This document shows positions 54,539-63,850 of a stretch of 64,000 nucleotides of DNA, piece by piece. The stretch's first letter is position 1. Each line of letters starts with the position of its first letter. The position numbers were made by a program, and so were the translations under genes. The stretch spans positions 257,638 through 321,637 of the forward strand of contig NZ_LUKZ01000012.1 of NCBI RefSeq assembly GCF_001633105.1, written 5' to 3'. The stretch comes from Acidovorax sp. GW101-3H11. Lineage in GTDB: Bacteria; Pseudomonadota; Gammaproteobacteria; Burkholderiales; Burkholderiaceae_C. The notes beneath the pieces are model-generated. The model searched no databases and had not been told where the DNA came from. It worked only from the letters and a program-made list of their open reading frames with translations.

Positions 54539-55720
54539 ATGGATCTCGCATTCACCCCCGAAGAACAGGCCTTCCGCGACGAAGTTCGCGCATGGGTTCA
54601 CGCCAACCTGCCCCAGGACATCTCGCACAAAGTGCACAACGCCCTGCGCCTGACCCGTGCAGACATGCAGGGCTGGGCCAAGATCCTGGGCAAAAAGGGC
54701 TGGCTCGGTTTTGGCTGGCCCAAAGAGTTTGGCGGCCCCGGCTGGACGGCCGTGCAAAAGCACCTGTTTGAAGAAGAGTGCGCGCTGGCTGGCGCGCCGC
54801 GCATCATCCCCTTCGGCCCCGTGATGGTGGCCCCGGTGATCATGGCGTTCGGCAATGCCGAGCAGCAAAAGCGCTTTTTGCCCGGCATCGCCAGCGGCGA
54901 AGTCTGGTGGAGCCAGGGCTACAGCGAACCCGGTTCGGGCTCGGACCTGGCCAGCGTCAAGACCCGCGCCGAGCGCGTGGGCGACAAGTACATCGTCAAC
55001 GGCCAGAAAACCTGGACCACGCTGGGCCAGCACGGCGACTGGATGTTCAACCTGGTGCGCACCAGCAACGAAGGCAAGCCGCAGACCGGCATCTCCTTCC
55101 TGCTGCTGGACATGAAGTCCAAGGGCGTCACCGTGCGCCCCATCAAGCTGCTGGACGGCGAGTGCGAAGTGAACGAGGTGTTCTTCGACAACGTCGAAGT
55201 GCCCGCCGAAAACCTGATCGGCGAAGAGAACAAGGGCTGGACCTACGCCAAGCACCTGCTGAGCCACGAGCGCACCAACATCGCCGACGTGAACCGCAGC
55301 AAGCGCGAACTGGAGCGCTTGAAGCGCATTGCCAAGACCGAAGGTGTGTGGGACGACCAGCGCTTCCGTGACCAGATCGCCCTGCTTGAAGTGGACATCG
55401 TGGCGCTGGAAATGCTGGTGCTGCGCGTGCTGTCGGCCGAGAAGAGCGGCAAGAACTCGCTCGACATCGCGGGCCTGCTCAAGATCAAGGGCAGCGAGAT
55501 CCAGCAGCGCTATGCCGAGCTGATGATGCTGGCCGCTGGCCCGTTCAGCCTGCCCTTCATCGAAGAGGCCATGGAGGCCGGCTGGCAAGGCAACTTCCCC
55601 GGCGGCGTGACCGCCAACGCGCCGCTGGCATCCACCTACTTCAACCTGCGCAAGACCACCATCTACGGTGGCTCCAACGAAGTGCAGCGCAATATCGTGG
55701 CTCAGACCGTCCTCGGCTGA
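54539..55720 (+). CDS. acyl-CoA dehydrogenase, large subunit of a two-gene enzyme
   Basis: Flavoenzyme subunit of 393 residues for the first oxidation of an acyl-CoA. EEQAFRDEVRAWV opens it; QGYSEPGSGSDLASVKTRA binds FAD and substrate; TIYGGSNEVQRNIVA near the end is the FAD/catalytic loop. It lacks the usual RxQFGxxxxxFQ motif, which the next protein has. Adjacent unequal pairs of this kind (for example PimC/PimD) form alpha2beta2 enzymes for bulky or dicarboxylic acyl-CoAs. Substrate unknown. CAGGAGACAAG precedes the ATG. Confidence 0.88.
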   Translation: MDLAFTPEEQAFRDEVRAWVHANLPQDISHKVHNALRLTRADMQGWAKILGKKGWLGFGWPKEFGGPGWTAVQKHLFEEECALAGAPRIIPFGPVMVAPVIMAFGNAEQQKRFLPGIASGEVWWSQGYSEPGSGSDLASVKTRAERVGDKYIVNGQKTWTTLGQHGDWMFNLVRTSNEGKPQTGISFLLLDMKSKGVTVRPIKLLDGECEVNEVFFDNVEVPAENLIGEENKGWTYAKHLLSHERTNIADVNRSKRELERLKRIAKTEGVWDDQRFRDQIALLEVDIVALEMLVLRVLSAEKSGKNSLDIAGLLKIKGSEIQQRYAELMMLAAGPFSLPFIEEAMEAGWQGNFPGGVTANAPLASTYFNLRKTTIYGGSNEVQRNIVAQTVLG

Positions 55721-55744
55721 TCCCAAGTTCCAGGAGACAAGAAC

Positions 55745-56860
55745 ATGGATTTCGATTTTTCTGACGACCAGGAACAACTGCGCGACGCCGTGCGCAAGTG
55801 GGTGGACAAGGGCTACACGTTTGAGCGCCGCCGCGCCACCGTGGCCGCTGGCGGTTTTGACCGCGCCGCCTGGGGCGAGCTGGCCGAGCTGGGCCTGACC
55901 GCGCTGACCGTGCCCGAAGCCCACGACGGCATGGGCCAGGGCGCCATCGACGCCATGGTGGTCGCCGAGGAGTTGGGCCGTGGCATGGTGCTCGAGCCCA
56001 TCGCCCAGGCCTTTATCGCCAGCAGCGTGCTATCGCACTGCGCCCCCGCCGACGTGCAAAGTGCCTGGCTGCCTCGCGTGGCCAGCGGTGAAGCGCTGGT
56101 GGTGCTGGCCTACCAGGAGCGCAAGGCGCGCTACCGCCTCGACGTTTGTGAGGCAAAAGCGGCCTCTGCGCCCGCTGGATATGCCGTAACAGCTACAAAA
56201 AGCATAGTAGCCGCTGGCGACCAGGCCGACGCCTTCATCGTGCCTGCGCAGCTGGACGGCAAGATCGCCCTCTTCCTCGTGGAACGCTCAGCCGCTGGCG
56301 TCACCACACGCGGCTACGTCACACAAGACGGCAGCCGCGCTGCCGAAGTGCAGCTGGCCAATGCGCCTGCCACGCTCATCACCACCGACGGCCTGGCCGC
56401 GCTGGAACTGGCCGTGGACACCGGCATCGCCGCCACCTGCGCCGAAGCCGTGGGCGTGATGGACAAGACCGTGGCGCTCACCGTCGAGTACATGAACCAG
56501 CGCAAGCAGTTTGGCGTGTTCATCGCCAGCTTCCAGGCGCTGCGCCACCGCGTGGCCGACATGAAGATGCAGCTGGAACTGGCCCGCTCGATGAGCTACT
56601 ACGCCAGCCTCAAGCTCGGCGCCCCTGCGGCCGAACGCCGCGCCGCCATGGCCCGCGCCAAGGTGCAACTGGGCCAATCGATGCGCTTCGTAGGCCAGCA
56701 GTCGGTGCAACTGCATGGCGGCATCGGCGTGACCGACGAATACATCGGCAGCCACTATTTCAAGAAGCTCACGCAGCTGGAGATGACTTTTGGCGACACC
56801 CTGCACCACCTGGGCGAGGTGTCGGCCCGCATGCAGGACACCGCTGGCGTTTTTGCATAA
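55745..56860 (+). CDS. acyl-CoA dehydrogenase, small subunit of a two-gene enzyme
   Basis: A 371-residue partner of the previous protein, 24 bases downstream with an almost identical ribosome-site leader (CAGGAGACAAG). It has the RKQFGVFIASFQALRHRVADM FAD motif and LHGGIGVTDEY, but its central PGSGSD-like segment is degenerate. The two subunits thus complement each other. A mini-palindrome lies inside, in frame. PimD-like; the catalytic base cannot be assigned from sequence alone. Confidence 0.86.
   Translation: MDFDFSDDQEQLRDAVRKWVDKGYTFERRRATVAAGGFDRAAWGELAELGLTALTVPEAHDGMGQGAIDAMVVAEELGRGMVLEPIAQAFIASSVLSHCAPADVQSAWLPRVASGEALVVLAYQERKARYRLDVCEAKAASAPAGYAVTATKSIVAAGDQADAFIVPAQLDGKIALFLVERSAAGVTTRGYVTQDGSRAAEVQLANAPATLITTDGLAALELAVDTGIAATCAEAVGVMDKTVALTVEYMNQRKQFGVFIASFQALRHRVADMKMQLELARSMSYYASLKLGAPAAERRAAMARAKVQLGQSMRFVGQQSVQLHGGIGVTDEYIGSHYFKKLTQLEMTFGDTLHHLGEVSARMQDTAGVFA
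56192..56211. repeat. dispersed mini-palindrome, copy 9 (inside the acyl-CoA dehydrogenase small subunit)
   Basis: GCTAC and GTAGC arms of a 20-base imperfect palindrome, in frame. Confidence 0.55.
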
Positions 56861-56938
56861 ACCGGGGCTGTCACGCACTTGTGCAATGCTCGTGGGCTGA
56901 CCGGCTCACGGGCATTTTTTCTTTCAGGAGACCTTCCG

Positions 56939-58333
56939 ATGAATACGCTGTGGCTGCAACGCCGATCCCTGCTTCTCGCCACCGCTGCTGCGGCAGCCAC
57001 TCTGGCCCTCGCCGGTTGTGCCACCCAGAGCCCCGGCCTGGCCGAGGCACCTCCCATCGTTTTTGTGCACGGCAATGGCGACACCGCCGCGCTGTGGCAG
57101 ACCACCGTGTGGCGCTTCGAATCCAACGGCTGGCCGCGCGAGCGCCTGCACGCCATCGACCTGCCCTACCCGCTCTCTCGCGATGACGACACCAAGCCCC
57201 AGGCGGGCCGCACGTCCACCGCAGAACACATGGCCTACCTCCAGGCCGAAGTGGACAAGGTGCTCAAAGCCACGGGCGCAAGCAAGGTGGTGCTGGTCGG
57301 CAACTCGCGCGGCGGCAATGCCATCCGCAACTACATCTACAACGGCGGTGGCGCTGCAACCGTGAGCCACGCCATCCTGGGCGGCACCCCCAACCATGGC
57401 GTGTGGGCCACCCCCGGGGTGCGCGAAGGCAGCGAGTTCTCGGGCACGGGCCCGTTCCTCAAGGGCCTGAACGCCCCCAAAAACGCCGCTGGTGACGAAG
57501 TCAGCGGCCCGGTGAAATGGATGACCATCCGCTCGGACAACAACGACAAGTTCGCCCAGCCCGACGGCCTGTGGATCGGCCAGAAAGGCACGCCCACCAA
57601 TGTGACCGCAGCCGGGCCCGAGCTGAAGGGCGCCACCAATGTGGTGATCCCGCGCATCGACCACCGCGAGACCTCGTACTCGCCCGCCGCGTTTGAAGCG
57701 ACCTACCGCTTCATCACCGGCAAGGCCCCGCAGGCCACCACCATCGCGGCAGAAAAGCAGGTGGTGCTGAATGGCAAGGTCACCGGCCTGGGTGTGGACC
57801 CGGCCGACGCGAAGACCGGCAACTTCAGCAACAACCTGCCGCTGGCAGGCGCCCAGCTGGAGGTCTATGCCACCGACGCCGCCACCGGCGCCCGCAGCGG
57901 CCCGCCACTGCTGCGCAAGACCGTGGGGGCCGACGGCGCGTGGGGGCCGTTGACCATCCAGCCCGGCACCCCCACCGAGTTCGTGATTGCAGCGCCCGGC
58001 TACGCCATCACCCACATCTACCGCAGCGGCTTCCCCCGCAGCAGCCACCTCATCCACCTGCGCGCAGAACGCATGGCCGACGCGGACAAGGCTGCCGAAT
58101 CCATCGTCACCCTCACCCGCCCCCGAGGCTACCTGGACCCGGCGCGCGACAAGATGTTGCTGGATGGGGCGGCACCGGCGGGTGTGCCTGCGGGCGCAGG
58201 GGTTGCGACGGCCAAGGTCAAGCCCTCGGGCGGCGTGCGCAGCATTGCGGGCGAATTCAATGGCGAGCGGGTGGTGGGACAAACCTGGCCCGCCGCAAGC
58301 GGCCACCTGGTGTTTCTGGAATTGACTTACTGA
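56939..58333 (+). CDS. alpha/beta hydrolase lipoprotein
   Basis: Exported esterase- or lipase-like protein of 464 residues. The N-terminus has RRSLLLATAAAAATLALAGC: twin Arg and a lipobox with Cys27. The catalytic domain has HGNGDTAALW and the nucleophile GNSRGG (Ser123). A C-terminal beta-rich domain (about 280-464) resembles accessory domains of extracellular depolymerases. Substrate unknown. ATG 56939 follows CAGGAG at eight bases. Downstream of the acyl-CoA dehydrogenase genes, perhaps in the same unit. Confidence 0.78.
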   Translation: MNTLWLQRRSLLLATAAAAATLALAGCATQSPGLAEAPPIVFVHGNGDTAALWQTTVWRFESNGWPRERLHAIDLPYPLSRDDDTKPQAGRTSTAEHMAYLQAEVDKVLKATGASKVVLVGNSRGGNAIRNYIYNGGGAATVSHAILGGTPNHGVWATPGVREGSEFSGTGPFLKGLNAPKNAAGDEVSGPVKWMTIRSDNNDKFAQPDGLWIGQKGTPTNVTAAGPELKGATNVVIPRIDHRETSYSPAAFEATYRFITGKAPQATTIAAEKQVVLNGKVTGLGVDPADAKTGNFSNNLPLAGAQLEVYATDAATGARSGPPLLRKTVGADGAWGPLTIQPGTPTEFVIAAPGYAITHIYRSGFPRSSHLIHLRAERMADADKAAESIVTLTRPRGYLDPARDKMLLDGAAPAGVPAGAGVATAKVKPSGGVRSIAGEFNGERVVGQTWPAASGHLVFLELTY

Positions 58334-58340
58334 AGTTATA

Positions 58341-58472
58341 GGCGCAGCTCGGAGCCTGTGCTCCGTGCAGCACGCCACCAAGAGCGGTCAAGACAGCCCT
58401 TATGGCTAGGCGCTCCGTCGCAGACAGTACTGAAACGGAGCAACGACGCCAGCGGGGTCGTCTTGGCCGCTC
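58341..58472. repeat. highly folded convergent spacer with cloverleaf-like symmetry
   Basis: A first hairpin CGGAGC-CTGT-GCTCCG (58350-58365) precedes a 91-base structure: outer 13-bp arms 58382-58394 and 58460-58472 (one mismatch), enclosing hairpins AGCC/GGCT (58395-58407), GCTCCGT/ACGGAGC (58412-58441) and ACGAC/GTCGT (58443-58461). The segment GCTCCGT(C)GCAG occurs twice. It fills the gap between the lipoprotein gene and the HNH gene, whose stop codon it touches. No canonical tRNA features. Confidence 0.55.
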
Positions 58473-59029
58473 TACGCCAAAAGACGCGAGGACTTGGGGA
58501 CGTGGGCCATCAGAAAATCCATCTGATCGGCCAGGATGCGCCGGTTGCGCAGGATGAAATCCTCCCACAGGCTGGGCACGTAGGGGGTGTAGAGCAGCGG
58601 CATGTGGGCCTGCTCGGGTGTGCGCGGACCCTTGCGGTGGTTGCAGGGGCGGCAGGCCGTCACCACGTTCATCCAGTGGTCCTGCCCGTTGCGGGCAAAG
58701 GGCACGATGTGTTCGCGCGTCAGGTGTTCTTCGTGGAAGTGGCCGCCGCAGTAGGCGCACACATTGCGGTCGCGGGCGAAGAGCTTGCTGTTGGTCAAGC
58801 TGGGCTTGAGCTCGAACGGATTGATGCTGGGCACGCCCTTGGTGCCGATGATGCTGTTGATGGCGATCACCGACTGTTCGCCTGATATGGCGTTGTGCCC
58901 CCCGCGGAACCGGGCGATCTGGGCGCCGGACTCCCAGCGCACTTCCCCAGCGGCGTAATGAATCACCGCCTGTTCGAGCGAAATCCACGATTGGGGCAGC
59001 CCTTGGGCTGACAGCTTCAAGACCTTCAA
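58472..59029 (-). CDS. HNH endonuclease
   Basis: Small nuclease of 185 residues from TTG 59029, chosen because AGGAGG lies six bases before it and MKVLKLSAQG is a natural opening; no ATG is available before the conserved region. HNH core with Cys91-x2-Cys94, EHIVP (His107), Asn121 and Cys126-x2-Cys129-N-H-R-K. Similar stand-alone HNH proteins are widespread in beta-proteobacteria outside mobile elements; the role is unknown. The longer frame to 59323 lacks resemblance to the family. Confidence 0.85.
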   Translation of the reverse strand: MKVLKLSAQGLPQSWISLEQAVIHYAAGEVRWESGAQIARFRGGHNAISGEQSVIAINSIIGTKGVPSINPFELKPSLTNSKLFARDRNVCAYCGGHFHEEHLTREHIVPFARNGQDHWMNVVTACRPCNHRKGPRTPEQAHMPLLYTPYVPSLWEDFILRNRRILADQMDFLMAHVPKSSRLLA

Positions 59030-59173
59030 AACACGCCTCCTGGAACACAAAGTACACAAGGATCGGAACGCAGATGTCTCGCGGGCAGCCCTGCGCGGGG
59101 CCAGCCGTGGGTCACAATATACTCCGTTTTCATGACAAATTGGCGTCCTGCGCTTGATGGACCTGCGCATGCT

Positions 59174-59190
59174 GCTATCAAAAAGATAAC
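59174..59190. repeat. dispersed mini-palindrome, copy 10
   Basis: GCTATC and GATAAC (one mismatch) around five A, 17 bases, just before the ribF start. Confidence 0.6.
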
Positions 59191-59196
59191 AACCCG

Positions 59197-60246
59197 ATGA
59201 AGATCTTTCGCGGCTTCCACCACCCTGGCATTGCCAATGCCTGTGCGCTGACCATCGGCAATTTCGATGGCGTGCACCGGGGCCATCAGGCCATGCTGGC
59301 CCTGCTGAACAGCGAGGCTGCACACCGGGGCGTAGAAAGCTGCGTGCTGACGTTCGAGCCGCACCCGAGGGACTACTTTGCAGGGGTTCACAACAAGCCG
59401 GAACTCGCCCCCGCGCGCGTGGGCACCCTGCGCGACAAGCTGACCGAGCTGGCGCGCTGCGGTGTGCAGCAGACCGTGGTGCTGCCTTTCGATGCCCGGC
59501 TGGCCGCCCAGTCGCCCGAAGCGTTCATCGACGAAGTGCTGGTGCGCGGCCTGGGCGCCCGGTATGTGCTGGTGGGCGACGACTTCCGCTTTGGCCGCCA
59601 GCGCGCAGGCGACTACGCGATGCTGGATGCGGCGGGGCAAACCAAGGGCTTTGACGTGGCGCGCATGAACAGCTACGAAGTGCATGGGTTGCGGGTATCG
59701 AGTTCCGCCGTGCGCCAGGCCCTGGCCGCAGGCGACATGGAAGCCGCTGCACGCCTGCTGGGGCGGCCCTACACCATCAGCGGCCATGTGGTGCATGGCC
59801 GCAAGCTGGGGCGTGAGCTGGGCGCCACCGCTGGTGGGGCCGGCGACGGCTTTCGTACCCTGAACCTGCGGTTTGCGCACTGGAAGCCCGCTGCCAGCGG
59901 CATCTTTGCGGTGCTGGTGCATGGCCTCGCCGCCGGGCCTTTGCCGGGTGTTGCCAACCTGGGCGTGCGCCCTTCGCTGGACCCGAACGACGTGAACGGT
60001 GGCCGTGTGCTGCTGGAAACCCATTGCCTGCAGTGGCCTGCCGATCTGGGCCCTGAGGGGGCGTACGGTAAAATCGTGCGCGTGGAACTGCTACACAAAC
60101 TGCACGACGAGCTGAAATACGACGGTCTGGACGCCCTGACACAGGGCATCGCCAAAGACTGCGCCGATGCGCGTGCCTACTTTGCCTCGGCCCAGGCACA
60201 CAACCACACCGAAACCCGGCGCCAGACCACCCGCGACCGAATTTGA
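59197..60246 (+). CDS. ribF: bifunctional riboflavin kinase/FAD synthetase
   Basis: Makes FMN and FAD. The 349 residues have the N-terminal adenylyltransferase (TIGNFDGVHRGHQAML, FEPHPRDYF, and VRVSSSAVRQAL-like loop) and the C-terminal riboflavin kinase (GRPYTISGHVVHGRKLGRELGATA, PGVANLGVRPSL). It precedes ileS and lspA, a classic order. No FMN riboswitch seen upstream. Confidence 0.95.
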   Translation: MKIFRGFHHPGIANACALTIGNFDGVHRGHQAMLALLNSEAAHRGVESCVLTFEPHPRDYFAGVHNKPELAPARVGTLRDKLTELARCGVQQTVVLPFDARLAAQSPEAFIDEVLVRGLGARYVLVGDDFRFGRQRAGDYAMLDAAGQTKGFDVARMNSYEVHGLRVSSSAVRQALAAGDMEAAARLLGRPYTISGHVVHGRKLGRELGATAGGAGDGFRTLNLRFAHWKPAASGIFAVLVHGLAAGPLPGVANLGVRPSLDPNDVNGGRVLLETHCLQWPADLGPEGAYGKIVRVELLHKLHDELKYDGLDALTQGIAKDCADARAYFASAQAHNHTETRRQTTRDRI

Positions 60247-60355
60247 GGGAGCTGCTTCGCGCAGCGCCCGCCTGACGGGCCCGTCATCTTTAGCGCTCCA
60301 ACCCCGTTTTTGCTCCGGGCCTTGCCCCGGAATGCCCCGTTTTTAAGGCTCCCTC

Positions 60356-63235
60356 ATGTCCGACGACAACGCCAGCACTCCCTCCACGGACTACCGCAGC
60401 ACGCTGAACCTGCCCGACACCCCCTTCCCCATGCGCGGCGACCTGCCCAAGCGCGAACCGGGCTGGGTGAAGGAATGGGAAGACCAGGGCACCTACAAGC
60501 GCCTGCGCGACGCGCGCCGGGGTGCCCCCAAGTTCATCCTGCACGACGGCCCGCCCTATGCCAACGGCCAGATCCACATGGGCCATGCGGTCAACAAGAT
60601 CCTGAAGGACATGATCACCAAGGCGCGCCAGCTGGAAGGCTTTGACGCGCTGTACGTGCCCGGCTGGGACTGCCATGGCCTGCCGATCGAAAACGCCATC
60701 GAAAAGAAGCACGGCCGCAACCTGAGCCGCGATGACATGCAGGCCAAGAGCCGCGCATTTGCTACCGAGCAGATCGAGCAGCAGATGGTGGACTTCAAGC
60801 GCCTGGGCGTGCTGGGCGAATGGGACAACCCCTACAAGACCATGAACCCCGCCAACGAGGCGGGCGAAATCCGCGCCTTCAAGCGCGTGATGGAGCGCGG
60901 CTTTGTGTACCGGGGCCTCAAGCCTGTCTACTGGTGTTTTGACTGCGGTTCGTCGCTGGCCGAGTTCGAGATCGAGTACCAGGACAAGAAGAGCACCACG
61001 CTGGACGTGGCCTTCAAGGCGCACGAGCCCGCCAAGCTGGCCGCTGCCTTCGGACTTCCTTCACTGGCCAAGGACGCGTTTGTGGTCATCTGGACCACCA
61101 CCGCCTGGACCATTCCGGCCAACCAGGCGCTGAACCTGAACCCCGAGATCAGCTACGCGCTGGTGGACACGGGCGAGCGCATCCTGCTCGTGGCCGAGCC
61201 GCTGGTGGCGTCGTGCCTGGAGCGCTATGGCCTCACGGGCAGCGTGATCGCCACCACCCTGGGCAAAAACCTGGGCGGCCTGGAATTCGAACACCCGCTG
61301 TACGACGTGAAGAGCGAGGACGGAACCCAGGGTTACAAGCGCCTTTCGCCTGTGTACCTGGCCGACTACGCCACGGCCGATGACGGCACGGGTATCGTGC
61401 ATTCGTCGCCCGCCTACGGCCTGGAAGACTTTAACTCCTGCCGCGCGCACGGCATGGCGCTGGACGACATCCTGAACCCCGTGCAGGGCAACGGCACCTA
61501 CGCGGCGGACTTCCCGCTGTTCGGCGGCCAGCACATCTGGAAGGCCGTGCCGGTGATCATCGAAGCCCTGCGCAACGCAGGCCGCCTGATGACCACCAAG
61601 GACATCACGCACAGCTACCCGCACTGCTGGCGCCACAAGACACCCGTGATCTACCGCGCCGCCGCACAGTGGTTCATCCGCATGGACGAAGGCGAAGGCG
61701 TGTTCACGAAGCCCGGCATGAAGCCGGCCAAGACGCTGCGCCAGATCGCGCTGGACGCCATCGAGCACACCAGCTTCTACCCCGAGAACGGCAAGGTCCG
61801 CCTGCACGACATGATCGCCGGGCGGCCCGACTGGTGCATCTCGCGCCAGCGCAGCTGGGGCGTGCCCATCCCGTTCTTTTTGCACAAGGACTCGGGCGAG
61901 CTGCACCCGCGCACCATGGAGATCATGGACCAGGCGGCCGATATCGTCGAGAAGGGCGGCATCGAGGCCTGGAGCCGCGTGACGACCGAAGAAATCCTGG
62001 GTGCTGACGACGCACCGCACTACACCAAGAGCACCGACATCCTCGAAGTGTGGTTCGACTCCGGCTCCACCTTCAGCCATGTGCTGCGCGGCACGCACCC
62101 CAACGTGCACCATGACACGGGCCCCGAGGCCGACCTGTACCTGGAAGGCCATGACCAGCACCGGGGCTGGTTCCACAGCTCGCTGCTGCTGGCCTCGGCG
62201 CTGGAAGGTCGCGCACCCTATCGCGGCCTGCTGACCCACGGCTTCACCGTGGACAGCCAGGGCCGCAAGATGAGCAAGTCGCTCGGCAACGGCATCGACC
62301 CGCAAGAGATCAACAAGAAGCTGGGCGCCGAGATCATCCGCCTTTGGGTGGCCGCGAGCGACTACTCGGGCGACATCGCGGGCGACGAGAAGATCCTGGC
62401 GCGCGTGGTGGACGCCTACCGCCGCATCCGCAACACGCTGCGCTTCTTGCTTGCCAACGTGAGCGACTTCGACCCCGCCAAGGACGCGGTGCCGTTCGAG
62501 CAGATGCTGGAGATCGACCGCTACGCGCTCACGCGCGCCTCCGAGTTCCAGGCCACCGTGCTCGCGCACTACAAGGTCTACGAATTCCACCCCGTGGTGG
62601 CCAAGCTGCAGCTGTACTGCTCGGAAGACCTGGGTGGCTTCTACCTGGACGTGCTCAAGGACCGCCTGTACACCACAGCGCCCAAGAGCCTGGCCCGCCG
62701 CAGCGCGCAGACCGCGCTCTACAACATCACCCACGCCATGTTGCGCTGGATGGCGCCCTTCCTGTCGTTCACGGCCGAAGAGGCCTGGAAGGTGTTTGGC
62801 AGCTCCGACTCCATCTTCCTGGAGACCTACGGCAATGTGGCTGGCGTTGGGGCCGGTGCCGACGAAGGCCTGCTGGCCAAGTGGGCGCGCCTGCGCGAGA
62901 TCCGCGACGTGGTGAACAAGGAAATCGAGACCCTGCGTGCCGATGGCAAGGTGGGCTCGTCCCTGCAGGCCGTGGTGCAACTCACCGCAGCACCAGAAGA
63001 CCACGCGCTGCTGGCCAGCCTGGGCGACGACCTGAAGTTCGTGTTCATCACATCCGCTATCGAATTAGTAGCTGGAAACGAGCTACAGATCCGCGTGAAC
63101 CCCAGTTCTGATGCCAAATGCGAGCGCTGCTGGCACTACCGCAGTGACGTGGGCAGCGATGCCGCACACCCCACCATCTGCGGCCGCTGCACCAGCAACC
63201 TGTTCGGCAGCGGCGAGCGCCGGGGCCACGCGTAA
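60356..63235 (+). CDS. ileS: isoleucyl-tRNA synthetase
   Basis: Class I aminoacyl-tRNA synthetase of 959 residues. HMGH (74-77) in the [11 protein letters not shown] segment, the editing domain with [19 protein letters not shown] (638-642), and a C-terminal zinc finger with CERCWHYR and CGRC. The bacterial-type (IleS1) architecture suggests sensitivity to mupirocin. A mini-palindrome lies inside the C-terminal region in frame. Its stop shares TAATG with lspA. Confidence 0.97.
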   Translation: MSDDNASTPSTDYRSTLNLPDTPFPMRGDLPKREPGWVKEWEDQGTYKRLRDARRGAPKFILHDGPPYANGQIHMGHAVNKILKDMITKARQLEGFDALYVPGWDCHGLPIENAIEKKHGRNLSRDDMQAKSRAFATEQIEQQMVDFKRLGVLGEWDNPYKTMNPANEAGEIRAFKRVMERGFVYRGLKPVYWCFDCGSSLAEFEIEYQDKKSTTLDVAFKAHEPAKLAAAFGLPSLAKDAFVVIWTTTAWTIPANQALNLNPEISYALVDTGERILLVAEPLVASCLERYGLTGSVIATTLGKNLGGLEFEHPLYDVKSEDGTQGYKRLSPVYLADYATADDGTGIVHSSPAYGLEDFNSCRAHGMALDDILNPVQGNGTYAADFPLFGGQHIWKAVPVIIEALRNAGRLMTTKDITHSYPHCWRHKTPVIYRAAAQWFIRMDEGEGVFTKPGMKPAKTLRQIALDAIEHTSFYPENGKVRLHDMIAGRPDWCISRQRSWGVPIPFFLHKDSGELHPRTMEIMDQAADIVEKGGIEAWSRVTTEEILGADDAPHYTKSTDILEVWFDSGSTFSHVLRGTHPNVHHDTGPEADLYLEGHDQHRGWFHSSLLLASALEGRAPYRGLLTHGFTVDSQGRKMSKSLGNGIDPQEINKKLGAEIIRLWVAASDYSGDIAGDEKILARVVDAYRRIRNTLRFLLANVSDFDPAKDAVPFEQMLEIDRYALTRASEFQATVLAHYKVYEFHPVVAKLQLYCSEDLGGFYLDVLKDRLYTTAPKSLARRSAQTALYNITHAMLRWMAPFLSFTAEEAWKVFGSSDSIFLETYGNVAGVGAGADEGLLAKWARLREIRDVVNKEIETLRADGKVGSSLQAVVQLTAAPEDHALLASLGDDLKFVFITSAIELVAGNELQIRVNPSSDAKCERCWHYRSDVGSDAAHPTICGRCTSNLFGSGERRGHA
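63056..63072. repeat. dispersed mini-palindrome, copy 11 (inside ileS)
   Basis: GCTA and TAGC arms, 17 bases, in frame near the ileS 3' end, in a locally AT-rich patch. Confidence 0.55.
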
Positions 63236-63753
63236 TGGCGAGCACCACCGCACGCAACGGCCCGCGCATCTGGGTCTGGCTGGCCTGGGCTGTGGTTCTG
63301 CTGGTGGCCGACCAGATCACCAAGACGCTGATCCTGGACAACTACCGGCTGGGCGACTCCACAGTCATCACCAGCTTCTTCAACATCGTGCGGGCGCACA
63401 ACACGGGTGCGGCGTTCTCGTTCCTGGCCAATGCCGGGGGCTGGCAGCGCTGGCTGTTCACGGGCATCGGCGCGGTGGCCACAGTCTTCATCGTGTGGCA
63501 ACTGCGCGCACACCCGGGGCAAAAGCTGTTCTGCTTCTCGCTGGCCAGCATCCTGGGCGGCGCGGTGGGCAACGTGGTGGACCGCCTGATGCATGGCTAC
63601 GTGGTGGATTTTCTGGACTTCCACTGGGACTTCCTCTCGGGCATCTTCCACGGCGGGCATTTCCCGGCCTTCAACCTGGCGGACATGGCCATCAGCGTGG
63701 GCGCGGTCTGCCTGATCCTGGATGAGCTGCTGCGGATGAGGCGCGAGCGCTGA
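63235..63753 (+). CDS. lspA: lipoprotein signal peptidase (signal peptidase II)
   Basis: Aspartyl protease in the inner membrane that removes lipoprotein signal peptides. The 172 residues have four helices with [23 protein letters not shown] (Asp116) and FNLADMAIS (Asp150). ATG overlaps the ileS stop as TAATG. Last gene of ribF-ileS-lspA. Confidence 0.97.
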   Translation: MASTTARNGPRIWVWLAWAVVLLVADQITKTLILDNYRLGDSTVITSFFNIVRAHNTGAAFSFLANAGGWQRWLFTGIGAVATVFIVWQLRAHPGQKLFCFSLASILGGAVGNVVDRLMHGYVVDFLDFHWDFLSGIFHGGHFPAFNLADMAISVGAVCLILDELLRMRRER

Positions 63754-63781
63754 CGTAGCCCCCCAACACTTCACGCACACC

Positions 63782-63807
63782 ACGGCCCGCAGCACGCGGG
63801 CCGTTTT
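63782..63807 (+). terminator. terminator after lspA
   Basis: ACGGCCCGC/GCGGGCCGT nine-bp stem with a five-base loop, followed by TTTTG and the T-rich repeat. Confidence 0.85.
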
Positions 63808-63850
63808 GTTTTTGCTTTTTGCTTTTTGCTTTTTGCTTTTTATTTTTTGC
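63808..63850. repeat. 7-bp tandem repeat (GCTTTTT)
   Basis: Four exact GCTTTTT units at 63814-63841 with partial units on both sides, directly after the lspA terminator. Such a tract can change length by slippage. Confidence 0.9.

Noticed and set aside
56924-58381. 485-codon open frame opposite the lipoprotein hydrolase
   Set aside because: The plus frame has a lipobox, GxSxG and a good ribosome site; the antisense has none.
58382-58472. tRNA or integron attC site at the cloverleaf-like spacer
   Set aside because: No CCA acceptor, GTTCRA T-loop or anticodon logic, and no RYYYAAC/GTTRRRY boxes or integrase.
59080-59196. FMN riboswitch before ribF
   Set aside because: The short leader lacks the RFN-element conserved core; it holds only a mini-palindrome.
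61061-63004. 647-codon open frame on the minus strand opposite ileS
   Set aside because: Exact shadow of ileS in high-GC DNA; composition rich in His, Gln, Gly and Val, with no family resemblance.
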